Shown here one piece after another: positions 8,498 through 16,094 of a DNA stretch of 22,501 nucleotides. The notes under the pieces were generated by a model. That model saw only the letters and a list, made by a program, of their open reading frames with translations. It had not been told where the DNA came from and searched no databases. The DNA comes from SIG588 sp045533175 (lineage in GTDB: Bacteria > Bacillota > Clostridia > Oscillospirales > Acutalibacteraceae): assembly GCA_045533175.1 (NCBI GenBank), contig JAZSHJ010000035.1:1-22501 (forward strand), given 5' to 3'. The position numbers and the translations under genes are program-made. Positions within the stretch are counted from its first letter, which is position 1; each line of letters opens with the position of its first letter.

Positions 8498-9403
8498 ATG
8501 AACAACCTAATATATTCTTTTGACCATACTATGAGAGAACTGTTTGAATATCCGGATGCATCATTTCCATTTATTACATGGACGGGAGATTTTAGCACCT
8601 TTGCAGATCATAGTTTGGTGTGCCACTGGCATAATGAATTTGAATATGACCTATTACTTTCAGGGACATTAGATTATTACTTAGATGGAAAGAATATAAG
8701 AGCGACTTCGGGTGATGTTGTTTTCATAAACGCAAATTCTATGCATATGGCTACACAGGTTGGTAATGAAAACGCAGTTATTTATACTGTAAGTTTTCTT
8801 CCTTCTTTGCTCAATGGAAGTTTCGGTACTACTTTTTTCAAAAAGTATTTTCAACCCATTTTGCAATCCTCGGTTAAAGGTTTTTTAATAAATAGCAAAA
8901 CGCTCAGCGGACAAGCCACAATAAAATTATTGAATGAAATATACCACCTTGAAAAAGATAACGAGGAACACTATGAATTGCTGTGTCTCGGATTAATTAG
9001 CTGTATTTGGAACCACACACTCCAATATATTAAGGAGCAAAAAAATCATTTGTCTTCATTTTACACAAACCACGACAGTCAGCAAAAAGCCAAAGACATT
9101 CTCTTATATATTCATGAGCATTATGCAGAAGATATTCAAATAGATGATATAGCGCAATATGTAGGTGTTAGCCGTAGCGAGTGTTTTCGTTGCTTGAAAA
9201 GATATATCAACAGAAGTCCCATCGTTTATTTAACGGAATATCGCCTTTCTTATGCCGTGAAATTATTGACGGAAACAGAAAAATCCATTACAGAAATCGC
9301 AATGGATTGTGGATTCTCTAACGCCAGTTATTTTGGAAAACAATTTAAAAAGGCTTATTCTGTTACCCCTTTGCAATTTCGGAAATCCAAGATAAGCGTT
9401 TGA
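8498..9403 (+). CDS. AraC-family transcriptional regulator
   Basis: A 301-residue regulator. The reading frame is open back to 8393, but I place the start at ATG 8498 (MNNLIYSF) because AAGGAAAGGG precedes it at the right distance and the upstream codons overlap the promoter. Residues ~20-130 form a cupin-like sensor domain (CHWHNEFEYDLLLSG-x-LDYYLDG, SGDVVFINANSMH). Residues ~200-298 hold two helix-turn-helix motifs typical of AraC/XylS (IDDIAQYVGVSRSECFRCLKRY and SITEIAMDCGFSNASYFGKQFKK, ending TPLQFRK). Such proteins usually sense a small molecule, often a sugar, and activate a neighbouring gene. The divergent MFS gene is the obvious target (inference). Codon use is AT-rich like the MFS gene and unlike the flanks. 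Confidence 0.92.
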   Translation: MNNLIYSFDHTMRELFEYPDASFPFITWTGDFSTFADHSLVCHWHNEFEYDLLLSGTLDYYLDGKNIRATSGDVVFINANSMHMATQVGNENAVIYTVSFLPSLLNGSFGTTFFKKYFQPILQSSVKGFLINSKTLSGQATIKLLNEIYHLEKDNEEHYELLCLGLISCIWNHTLQYIKEQKNHLSSFYTNHDSQQKAKDILLYIHEHYAEDIQIDDIAQYVGVSRSECFRCLKRYINRSPIVYLTEYRLSYAVKLLTETEKSITEIAMDCGFSNASYFGKQFKKAYSVTPLQFRKSKISV

Positions 9404-9410
9404 AAGCGTC

Positions 9411-9444
9411 AAAAGAGTGCCAATCACAAAATTGGCACTCTTTT
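9411..9444. terminator. Bidirectional terminator between the AraC gene and spoIVB
   Basis: A perfect 14-bp stem (9411-9424 / 9431-9444) with a 6-nt loop. T runs follow on both strands, so it can end the AraC transcript (plus) and the spoIVB transcript (minus). Confidence 0.9.
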
Positions 9445-9447
9445 TTA

Positions 9448-10632
9448 TTAGGATGCGTCTTTCATTTGTTGTTCTTCTGCTACACTTTGTGCTGTTTCCA
9501 ACATATTCTCAGCAAATATGCCGTAGCCTTTTGTTGGGTCGTCGACGAGGACGTGAGTTACAGCGCCGATTAGTTTACCGTTCTGCAATAAAGGACTGCC
9601 CGACATCCCCTGCACAATACCGCCTGTGGCGGCGAGCAAATCGGGATCGGTCACTTCCACGTGCATATCTTCACGATCGCCCGTCCATCGCACCTTGGTG
9701 ATCTTCACATCGTACCATTGCGGGGTATCACCCGCCACCGTACAACGAATTTTTGCCGCACCCGTTGTGACCTCTTGGCGTGGTGCAACGGCAATCATTT
9801 CACCGTCTCCGCGCCACCGTGACGCGGTGCCGTACACCCCGCTTGCGCCGTTTTGGCAGAGTTCACCGAACGCGCGTCCCGCAAAGCCGCCGCAAAGCGA
9901 ACCTGCATTTCCTTCCACACTACGGTTCACGCTGTAAACGTCGGCGGGAACGGCCTCGCCTTCCGAAATGGGAAGGATCTCCCCTGTGTCCACGTCGCAC
10001 ACAGGGTGGCCAAGTCCCGCAAACACGCCGCTTGCAGGGTGATAAAAGGTCAGCGTACCAAGCCCCGCGGTGCTGTCACGCACCCACAGCCCCGCTTTGT
10101 AGCACCCTTCCCCCACCGAATAAGCAGGCGTAAACTGCACGGGAAAGGTGATCCCGTCCCGCTTTACCGTAACCGAAAGCGGCGCACCGTCGGATTGCTC
10201 GATCAACCGCGCCAACTGCCCTTTGGTGGTGACCGTCGCACCGTTTACGGTTTGTATCAGATCCCCTTTGCAGATACCTGCTTCTTTGGCGGGATTGTAA
10301 TTACCGTTTTTTGTGTCCACGGCGGTCATTCCCACCACCAGCACACCGTCGGTATACATCTTCATGCCGAACACTTCACCACCGAGCACCACCTGCATAT
10401 CCTCCGCTTGCCGCACCGCCACCGATTTGACAGGAAACAAACCGAGCAGTTGCACCGATGCTTCGCCGTCGGCACTTCCGCGCACGCTAAGCGGTGCGGG
10501 CAATTCGAGCGAACCGCCGCCGGACACGACGTAGGCCGACGGCACAGCGGCCGCACACACACCCACCGCCACCTGCACGGCAAGACACAGCGGTGTCAAG
10601 ACAAGACAAAGTCGACGAAAAAAACGCTTCAT
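9448..10632 (-). CDS. spoIVB: SpoIVB serine peptidase (sporulation, S55 family)
   Basis: A 394-residue protein with an N-terminal signal/anchor segment (residues 1-32) and a PDZ domain at ~95-165 (GVLVVGM, AKEAGICKGDLIQTVNG). The S55 peptidase domain has FAGLGHPV (H209), VTDPDLL (D329) and GMSGSP (S344); the Asp-to-Ser spacing of 15 matches the known B. subtilis triad spacing. In the family SpoIVB is made in the forespore, secreted to the intermembrane space and cleaves SpoIVFA, triggering sigma-K activation. GGGAGGTGA precedes the ATG. The last ~50 codons, from S344 onward, are less GC-rich than the rest of the gene and appear to come from the adjacent cassette, while a native-like 3' end survives at 6772-6923. 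The spo0A gene commonly found downstream is absent here. All catalytic residues are intact. Confidence 0.93.
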   Translation of the reverse strand: MKRFFRRLCLVLTPLCLAVQVAVGVCAAAVPSAYVVSGGGSLELPAPLSVRGSADGEASVQLLGLFPVKSVAVRQAEDMQVVLGGEVFGMKMYTDGVLVVGMTAVDTKNGNYNPAKEAGICKGDLIQTVNGATVTTKGQLARLIEQSDGAPLSVTVKRDGITFPVQFTPAYSVGEGCYKAGLWVRDSTAGLGTLTFYHPASGVFAGLGHPVCDVDTGEILPISEGEAVPADVYSVNRSVEGNAGSLCGGFAGRAFGELCQNGASGVYGTASRWRGDGEMIAVAPRQEVTTGAAKIRCTVAGDTPQWYDVKITKVRWTGDREDMHVEVTDPDLLAATGGIVQGMSGSPLLQNGKLIGAVTHVLVDDPTKGYGIFAENMLETAQSVAEEQQMKDAS

Positions 10633-10659
10633 TTGTTGCTCACCTCCCGTTCACACCGC

Positions 10660-10697
10660 AAAAAAAATCACGGTGGAACAGTATTACTGTTCCACCG
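10660..10697 (-). terminator. Terminator of the rubrerythrin gene
   Basis: A perfect 12-bp stem CGGTGGAACAGT/ACTGTTCCACCG with a 3-nt loop (10671-10697), followed on the minus strand by a run of eight Ts (10660-10667). It lies about 90 nt beyond the rubrerythrin stop and 38 nt before the spoIVB start. I see no clear forespore promoter in the short gap. Confidence 0.85.
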
Positions 10698-10786
10698 CGA
10701 AGACAAAGTATTTGTCCCGATTTTTAGAAACCGCCGCCCGGCGTCCTCCCATGCGGGTTTGGAAAGTTTTTAAAATGAATTGCGCC

Positions 10787-11326
10787 TTAATAGTTTTCTG
10801 CGCGCATTTCAAAATACGCCTGCGGATGCGCGCACACGGGGCACACGTCGGGTGCCGCTTCACCCACGTGGATGTGTCCGCAGTTGGCACACTTCCACAC
10901 CACAATACCCGCTTTTTCAAACACGGCTTTGTTTTCCACGTTTTCAAGCAACTTCAAATAACGATCTTCGTGCTCTTTTTCGATCTTGGCCACTCCGTCA
11001 AACAGATTGGCAATGTAATCGAAACCTTCTTCACGCGCTTCTTTTGCGAAGGTCGCGTACATATCCGTCCATTCGTAGTTTTCGCCCGCCGCGGCGTCTT
11101 TCAAGTTGGTGGCGGTATCCGCAATGCCCCCATGCAACAGTTTAAACCACAGTTTCGCATGCTCTTTTTCGTTATCCGCTGTTTCCAAAAACAGCGCCGC
11201 AATCTGGTTATAGCCCTCTTTCTTGTCTTTGGACGCATAGTAGGTGTACTTATTTCGCGCCTGAGACTCTCCCGCAAACGCAGTCATCAAATTGGCTTCG
11301 GTACGAGAGCCTTTCAATTCTTTCAT
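10787..11326 (-). CDS. rbr: Rubrerythrin
   Basis: A 179-residue protein if started at the second in-frame ATG (MKELKG), which lies 9 nt after GGGAGG; the ATG two codons upstream is too close to that site. Residues 1-140 form the four-helix diiron domain with the expected Glu/His ligands (AGESQARNKY, ETADNEKEHAKLW, EAREEGF, KIEKEHEDRY). Residues ~145-179 form a rubredoxin-like Fe(SCys)4 site with two C-x-x-C pairs (WKCANCG, DVCPVC). Rubrerythrins reduce hydrogen peroxide in the cytoplasm of anaerobes using electrons from rubredoxin or related donors. The gene has its own promoter and terminator. Length and domain order are typical. Confidence 0.96.
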   Translation of the reverse strand: MKELKGSRTEANLMTAFAGESQARNKYTYYASKDKKEGYNQIAALFLETADNEKEHAKLWFKLLHGGIADTATNLKDAAAGENYEWTDMYATFAKEAREEGFDYIANLFDGVAKIEKEHEDRYLKLLENVENKAVFEKAGIVVWKCANCGHIHVGEAAPDVCPVCAHPQAYFEMRAENY

Positions 11327-11361
11327 GAACATTTACCTCCCTGTTTAGTTTTAATAATTTC

Positions 11362-11390
11362 AGTATAGTGTCTTTTTTTGAAAAATGCAA
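11362..11390 (-). promoter_or_regulatory. Promoter of the rubrerythrin gene
   Basis: Minus strand TTGCAT (11385-11390), exact 17-nt spacer, TATACT (11362-11367). The promoter sits directly behind the permease gene, whose stop codon begins at 11401 on the minus strand. Confidence 0.8.
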
Positions 11391-11398
11391 GAAAAATT

Positions 11399-12583
11399 TC
11401 ATCCGTTTTCGTGGCGCAACGCCTCCACGGGATGCATGGATGCCGCTTTTTTGGCGGGATACCACCCGAACACACCACCCAATACCACGGATACCGCCCA
11501 CACCGAAAGCAGGTATCCCCACGGCATGGTAACATTCATATCAAACAGGTGTAAACCGAGAATGCCCACCGCCACACCGCCGCATACGCCGATTCCGCCG
11601 CCAAGGGCCGCAAGCAACAGCGACTCACTTAAGAACTCCAGCATAATACGCCGCCTGCCGGCACCGAGAGCCTGCTTGATGCCGATCTCTCTCACCCGTT
11701 CGTTCACGGCGGTGAGCATGGACGTGAGCATCCCCATTCCCGCCACCACGAGCGAAACGGCCGAAACCGCGGTGAGCACAAGGCTTACGATATCCATTAA
11801 TCTTGACAGGCGATCACGCTGGGCCGCCAGATTTTCCGCCGTATAACCGCCTTCCACACCGCTGTGACGCTCCAGCGCGGTCTGAACCCGTTCGCGCACG
11901 CGGTCGGTTTCCCCGTCTTCGGCCACCTTCACCGCAATTTGGTCAAAGGTATCCTTGCCCGTGAGTGTCTGCAACGTGGTATACGGCATATACACCAGTC
12001 CCGACAACATCCCGCTGACACTTTGCAACAGGCTGCTGCCCGCTTTGGCCACGCCCACGACGGTCAGTTCCGTCGTGTTGCCCTCCACCGTCAAAAAAAG
12101 TGTTTTTCCCAACACGTTGGTGCGTCCGTAGGCTTCTTTGGCCACCGCCTCATCCACCACGCAGACATCGGCCGCCGCGCGAATATCGCTTTCACGCAAC
12201 AGCCGTCCGTGCGCCGTTTCCAAAGCAATAACTTGATCTGCACCCGCGTCGATCCCGCCGATATACGCGGTAAACGAACGTGTGCCGATGGTTCCTCTTC
12301 CGCCGGCAATGGCAAGCGGCATGGCTTCGGCCACACCTTCCACTTCACGAACCGCTTCCAGTTCGTCCTGACGAATAGCCGTGACCGAGGAAGAGGCGGA
12401 AACCGATACCCCCTGCAACCCCATGCTTTGCAGTTCGTGCCCGACAGTTTGTGTGCCCGCTTGTCCGATAACGCCCACGAGTGCCACCATCAGCACCCCC
12501 ACCGCAATGCCGCCCACCGTCAACGCCGTTCGTGTTTTACGCCGCGTCATGTGGCGAACGGCGGCGCACAAAATATCTTTCAT
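11399..12583 (-). CDS. MacB-like ABC transporter permease (FtsX superfamily)
   Basis: A 394-residue permease. Membrane segment 1 is at ~20-42 (TALTVGGIAVGVLMVALVGV), a large extracytoplasmic MacB-type domain spans ~45-265, and three C-terminal helices lie at about 268-292, 325-350 and 360-385. The FtsX/MacB signature NERVREIGIKQALGAGRRRIMLEFLSES follows helix 2, and the end WYPAKKAASMHPVEALRHE is typical. In the family this subunit pairs with a cytoplasmic ATPase to move peptides, drugs or envelope factors. The ATG overlaps the stop of the adaptor gene by 4 nt (12580-12583), so the two are translationally coupled. The ATPase normally encoded beside it is missing from this locus. There is no ATPase domain in the protein itself. 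Confidence 0.92.
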   Translation of the reverse strand: MKDILCAAVRHMTRRKTRTALTVGGIAVGVLMVALVGVIGQAGTQTVGHELQSMGLQGVSVSASSSVTAIRQDELEAVREVEGVAEAMPLAIAGGRGTIGTRSFTAYIGGIDAGADQVIALETAHGRLLRESDIRAAADVCVVDEAVAKEAYGRTNVLGKTLFLTVEGNTTELTVVGVAKAGSSLLQSVSGMLSGLVYMPYTTLQTLTGKDTFDQIAVKVAEDGETDRVRERVQTALERHSGVEGGYTAENLAAQRDRLSRLMDIVSLVLTAVSAVSLVVAGMGMLTSMLTAVNERVREIGIKQALGAGRRRIMLEFLSESLLLAALGGGIGVCGGVAVGILGLHLFDMNVTMPWGYLLSVWAVSVVLGGVFGWYPAKKAASMHPVEALRHENG

Positions 12584-13254
12584 TCCGAAGCCTCCGCCAC
12601 ACGCGCACCGTCTTGCGGCACGTCTTCGGCATGCAAAATCAATTTTTCACCCGCCGTAACACCCGCCGTGACCAACACACCGTCCGACAACTCTTCACTC
12701 ACCGTTATGTCACGCCGCACCGCACGACCGTTTTCAACGACATATACAAACTCTGTTCCGTCCTCGGCGGCGGCCAAACTGCTGTACGGCAACAAAAGCC
12801 CTTCCTCTTCGCTCACGCAGATACCCACCTTAGCCGTGAGTCCGCATTTCAGCGAGGAATCGGTGGCATCCAACGCCACCACACCGTCCATCACGGTGGT
12901 GCCCGCCACGGTGGTATACGCGGTATCTCCCAGCGAGATCAACGTGCCGCTGTACCGTTTGGCCGCAAACGCCGTGCCGCTGACCGTTACGCGTTGGCCG
13001 ATCTTCACCGCTTTTAAGCGGTTTTCAGGAACGGCAATGCGCACCTGCACCGTGATGCCGGTGGACACCGCCAACGCTTCACTTCCCGCTTTTTCCAACT
13101 TGCCGCTGCAAACCACCGTTTGCTCCACTTTCCGATTTTCGAGTTGCCGCACCGTCACCGTGACCGTCTGTGCCCGCATGGCGCGCCCGCCCCACCAAAA
13201 CGCCGTTGCCAACAACGCCGTGAATCCAAACAACCAAAGATATTTTTTCAACAC
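12580..13254 (-). CDS. HlyD/RND-type membrane-fusion adaptor, short form
   Basis: A 224-residue protein with an N-terminal membrane anchor (residues 4-22). A short barrel-sandwich region (VCSGKLEKAGSEALAVSTGITVQVRIAVPENRLKAVKIGQRVTV) leads into a beta-barrel and a membrane-proximal domain (GTEFVYVVENGRAVRRDITV, GVTAGEKLILHA). It lacks the long coiled-coil hairpin seen in most HlyD/MacA proteins, giving a compact adaptor. The start is probably GTG at 13254 (GTG TTG AAA AAA), with AAGGGG about 9 nt upstream; the following TTG is an alternative. It overlaps the MacB-like permease gene by 4 nt and presumably works with it at the cell surface. It is divergent from the Ca2+ ATPase gene. Confidence 0.85.
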   Translation of the reverse strand: MLKKYLWLFGFTALLATAFWWGGRAMRAQTVTVTVRQLENRKVEQTVVCSGKLEKAGSEALAVSTGITVQVRIAVPENRLKAVKIGQRVTVSGTAFAAKRYSGTLISLGDTAYTTVAGTTVMDGVVALDATDSSLKCGLTAKVGICVSEEEGLLLPYSSLAAAEDGTEFVYVVENGRAVRRDITVSEELSDGVLVTAGVTAGEKLILHAEDVPQDGARVAEASE

Positions 13255-13395
13255 CGTTCCGCCCCTTTCGTTTTCACGCCATAGTGTTCTTCACCGTGCG
13301 GGAAATATCCCTTGTTTGCAAAACTTGCCAACGGTATATCAAGTGCCGCATTGCATATACATAAGGTATACCGAAAAACCAAAGGAGGGGTGCGT

Positions 13396-16020
13396 GTGGC
13401 AAACATGGGCCTCACGACAGCCGAAGCAATTGCCTCCCGTGAAAAGCACGGGAGCAACGAATTGACGGGCGCGCGGCAGAATAGTTTTTGGCGACAGTTT
13501 ATCAGCGGATTCGGCGATCCGATCATCAAAGTGTTGCTCGCCGCATTGGCGGTGAATCTGCTGTTCTTTTTTCACCGATTTGATTGGTATGAATCGGCGG
13601 GGATCGCGGTGGCGATCTTTCTTTCCACCTTTGTGTCGGCCTTATCGGAATACGGAAGCGAATCGGCCTTTGCCCGCTTGCAGGAAGAGAGTGCGCGCAT
13701 TGCCTGCCGCGTAATACGGGACGGACGCGTCACCACCGTGCCTATCGGGGAATTGGTGGTGGGCGATACCGTGCTGTTGCAAACCGGCGAACGCGTCCCC
13801 GCGGACGGATTCCTTTCGGAAGGCGCACTCACGGTGGATCAGGCGGCGCTTAACGGCGAGAGCCGCGAGGTGAAAAAGTGTGCTGCCACCGCATTTGCGG
13901 GAGATATGGCGGCGGTGGGCGATCTGTTTCGCGGCAGCGTGGTGTGCGGCGGAAACGGGGTGCTCACCGTCACCCGTGTGGGAAGCCGCACGCTGTACGG
14001 ACAAGTCGCGGGGGAGTTGCACGAAGCGGCTCCCGAAAGTCCGCTGAAAGCGCGGTTGGGCGGACTCGCCGCCGTGATCAGCCGTTTGGGATATGCGGCG
14101 GCCGCCTTGGTGGCGACAGCCGATCTGTTCCATGCGTTTTTTATTGAAAACGCGTTTTCATGGCCCGCCGTGGCGGCGGCGTTCACCACCCCTTCGGTGG
14201 TGATCGGCAACCTGCTTCACGCCGTTACTCTTGCTGTTTCCATCGTGGTGGTTGCCGTGCCGGAAGGGTTGCCCATGATGATTACGGTGGTGCTTTCCGC
14301 CAACATACGACGCATGCTGAAGGATCACGTGTTGGTGCGACGCCCTGTGGGAATTGAAACGGCGGGTAGTCTGAACATTCTGTTCACCGATAAAACGGGA
14401 ACGCTCACCAAAGGGCAGCTCACCGTCACCCGCTTTTTGTGCGGCAACGGCGAGGAATACGAAGGAGATCTTCTGCGCCGTTGTGCGTTGTGGGATCGCG
14501 TGGCGCTTTCGTGCGTGGCCAACAGCGAAAGTGCGGTTTCCGGGCGGCGCGCCGTGGGAGGCAACGCCACCGATCGCGCATTGACCGAATGGGCGTTGCC
14601 CATCAAAACCCATCCCACCGTGATTTCCCGTGTGCCGTTCGACAGCGCCCAAAAATACGCTGCGGTGCAAATTGCCGCCCCTTCGGCGACGTTCATCAAA
14701 GGGGCGCCCGAAAAATTGCTTGCGGCTTGCATTTCGTATTATGCCGCCGACGGACAGGTATATCCGCTGGCGTCGCATACGGCCCTCACCCGTCGTTTGG
14801 AAACACTTACCGCCGCGGGAATGCGGGTGTTGGCTCTTTGTGAATGCAACGGGGCGCCGCCCCGAAACGGTGCGTTTCATAACCTCACCCTTATCGGGTT
14901 TGCGGTGATTGCGGACGGCGTGCGCGAAAACGTCCCCGCCGCCGTGCGGCAGATGCGAAGCGCCGGCGTGCAAACGGTGATGATTACGGGGGATAACCGA
15001 GGCACCGCCGTGGCGATCGCGCGGGAATGCGGGATTTTGGCCGATTGCGATCCCCCCGAATCTCAAAGCGTGATCACGGGGGACGAACTGGCCATGCTCG
15101 GCGACAAAGAATTGGCGCACCGTTTGCCGCTGTTGCGGGTGGTGGCCCGCGCCTTGCCGTCCGATAAGAGTCGCCTTGTGCGTGCCGCCCGTGCGGCAGG
15201 ATTGGTGGTGGGCATGACGGGCGACGGCGTGAACGACGCACCCGCCCTGAAACAAGCGGACGTGGGATTTGCCATGGGTGGCGGCACCGAAGTGGCAAAG
15301 GAAGCGGGCGACATTGTGATTCTGGATAACAATTTTGCGTCTATCACCCGCGCCGTCTTGTACGGACGAACCATCTTTAAAAGCATTCGGAAATTCATCG
15401 TATTTCAGCTCACCATGAATCTGTGTGCCGCCGGCATTTCGGTAATCGGGCCGTTCATTGGGGTCGATACACCCGTGACCGTTATTCAAATGTTGTGGAT
15501 CAATCTGATAATGGACACCCTGGCGGGATTGGCGTTTGCGGGCGAACCGCCGTTGCCTGAATATATGGGAGAAGCGCCGCCTCCGCGCACCGAAGCCGTG
15601 TTGAACGGGGATATGATCCGACAGATCCTGTTCGGCGGCGGATACACCTTGCTTTTGTGTGTGTTGTTTTTGAAATGGGAACCTGTGAAGGGGTTGTTCC
15701 GCTATAGCATTGATCCGTTGTTCCGCATGAGCGCGTTTTTTGCGCTGTTTATCTTCAGCGGCATTTGCAACAGTTTTAACGCCCGCACCACCCGCGCAAA
15801 TCCGCTGGCCAATCTGCGGCAGAACCCTTTGTTTTTGGGAATTATGGCGGCGGTAGCGGTGGTGCAACTGTTCCTTTTGTATTTCGGTGGAAGTCTGTTT
15901 CGCACCGCCCCCCTCACCTTCATTGAACTAACACGGGTATTGGCGATTTCTGCCACCGTCATCCCCGCGGATGCCATACGAAAACTCTGTTGCGGAGAAA
16001 CGAAAAGAACCGCCGTTTAG
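13396..16020 (+). CDS. Calcium-translocating P-type ATPase (P2 type)
   Basis: An 874-residue ion pump. The frame is open from ATG 13312, but AAAGGAGG sits 7 nt before GTG 13396, which I take as the start; ATG 13405 is possible. Features in order: cation-ATPase N-domain (NMGLTTAEAIASREKHGSNEL), two helices, actuator domain with LNGES, helix 4 with PEGLP (P289), phosphorylation site DKTGTLT (D332), nucleotide domain with KGAPEKLL, hinge motifs TGDN and TGDGVNDAP (T608 on), and six C-terminal helices. Helix 6 carries NLIMDTLAGLAFA, typical of Ca2+ pumps. It probably exports Ca2+ using ATP; Mn2+ or Na+ transport cannot be excluded. The terminator-like hairpin at 16045 follows. It is monocistronic and no regulator is seen. 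Confidence 0.94.
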   Translation: MANMGLTTAEAIASREKHGSNELTGARQNSFWRQFISGFGDPIIKVLLAALAVNLLFFFHRFDWYESAGIAVAIFLSTFVSALSEYGSESAFARLQEESARIACRVIRDGRVTTVPIGELVVGDTVLLQTGERVPADGFLSEGALTVDQAALNGESREVKKCAATAFAGDMAAVGDLFRGSVVCGGNGVLTVTRVGSRTLYGQVAGELHEAAPESPLKARLGGLAAVISRLGYAAAALVATADLFHAFFIENAFSWPAVAAAFTTPSVVIGNLLHAVTLAVSIVVVAVPEGLPMMITVVLSANIRRMLKDHVLVRRPVGIETAGSLNILFTDKTGTLTKGQLTVTRFLCGNGEEYEGDLLRRCALWDRVALSCVANSESAVSGRRAVGGNATDRALTEWALPIKTHPTVISRVPFDSAQKYAAVQIAAPSATFIKGAPEKLLAACISYYAADGQVYPLASHTALTRRLETLTAAGMRVLALCECNGAPPRNGAFHNLTLIGFAVIADGVRENVPAAVRQMRSAGVQTVMITGDNRGTAVAIARECGILADCDPPESQSVITGDELAMLGDKELAHRLPLLRVVARALPSDKSRLVRAARAAGLVVGMTGDGVNDAPALKQADVGFAMGGGTEVAKEAGDIVILDNNFASITRAVLYGRTIFKSIRKFIVFQLTMNLCAAGISVIGPFIGVDTPVTVIQMLWINLIMDTLAGLAFAGEPPLPEYMGEAPPPRTEAVLNGDMIRQILFGGGYTLLLCVLFLKWEPVKGLFRYSIDPLFRMSAFFALFIFSGICNSFNARTTRANPLANLRQNPLFLGIMAAVAVVQLFLLYFGGSLFRTAPLTFIELTRVLAISATVIPADAIRKLCCGETKRTAV

Positions 16021-16044
16021 GGGCGCTTACTTGGGGAGAAAAAG

Positions 16045-16087
16045 AAACAGAGCCACGGTAACGCTGACGCGTATCGCGGCTCTGTTT
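16045..16087. terminator. Terminator-like hairpin with embedded palindromic core
   Basis: Outer 10-bp stem AAACAGAGCC/GGCTCTGTTT lies between the convergent ATPase (plus) and membrane-protein (minus) genes, with T-rich sequence on both sides. The 23-nt interior is itself partly self-complementary. Together with stem bases it forms a 29-nt unit (16052-16080) repeated near the right edge. Confidence 0.75.
16052..16080 (+). repeat. REP-like palindromic unit, copy 1
   Basis: A 29-nt palindrome-like unit with core GTAACGCTGACGCGTA. It matches the reverse complement of 22339-22367 at 26 of 29 positions. Two of the three mismatches (positions 23 and 26) fall in the 3' arm, and stem pairing is kept through G-T wobbles. 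Confidence 0.7.
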
Positions 16088-16094
16088 TGTAATG

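Larger units (their letters stand above)
6924..9598. mobile_element. AT-rich inserted cassette at the spoIVB catalytic-serine codons
   Basis: Between two copies of CCCGACA (6917-6923 and 9599-9605) lies a visibly AT-rich block holding an MFS gene, a divergent AraC-family gene, a bidirectional terminator and a replacement spoIVB 3' end. CCCGACA covers the codons around the catalytic serine of SpoIVB in both copies. Composition and codon use switch at these points. No integrase, transposase or resolvase gene is present, so the mechanism is not visible: a decayed or mobilised element and homologous import with downstream DNA are both possible. Confidence 0.6.

Noticed and set aside
14158..15867. 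569-codon minus-strand open frame
   Set aside because: It is antisense to the Ca2+ ATPase in the codon-aligned frame, a common artefact in GC-rich genes; the protein is His/Arg-rich without domains.
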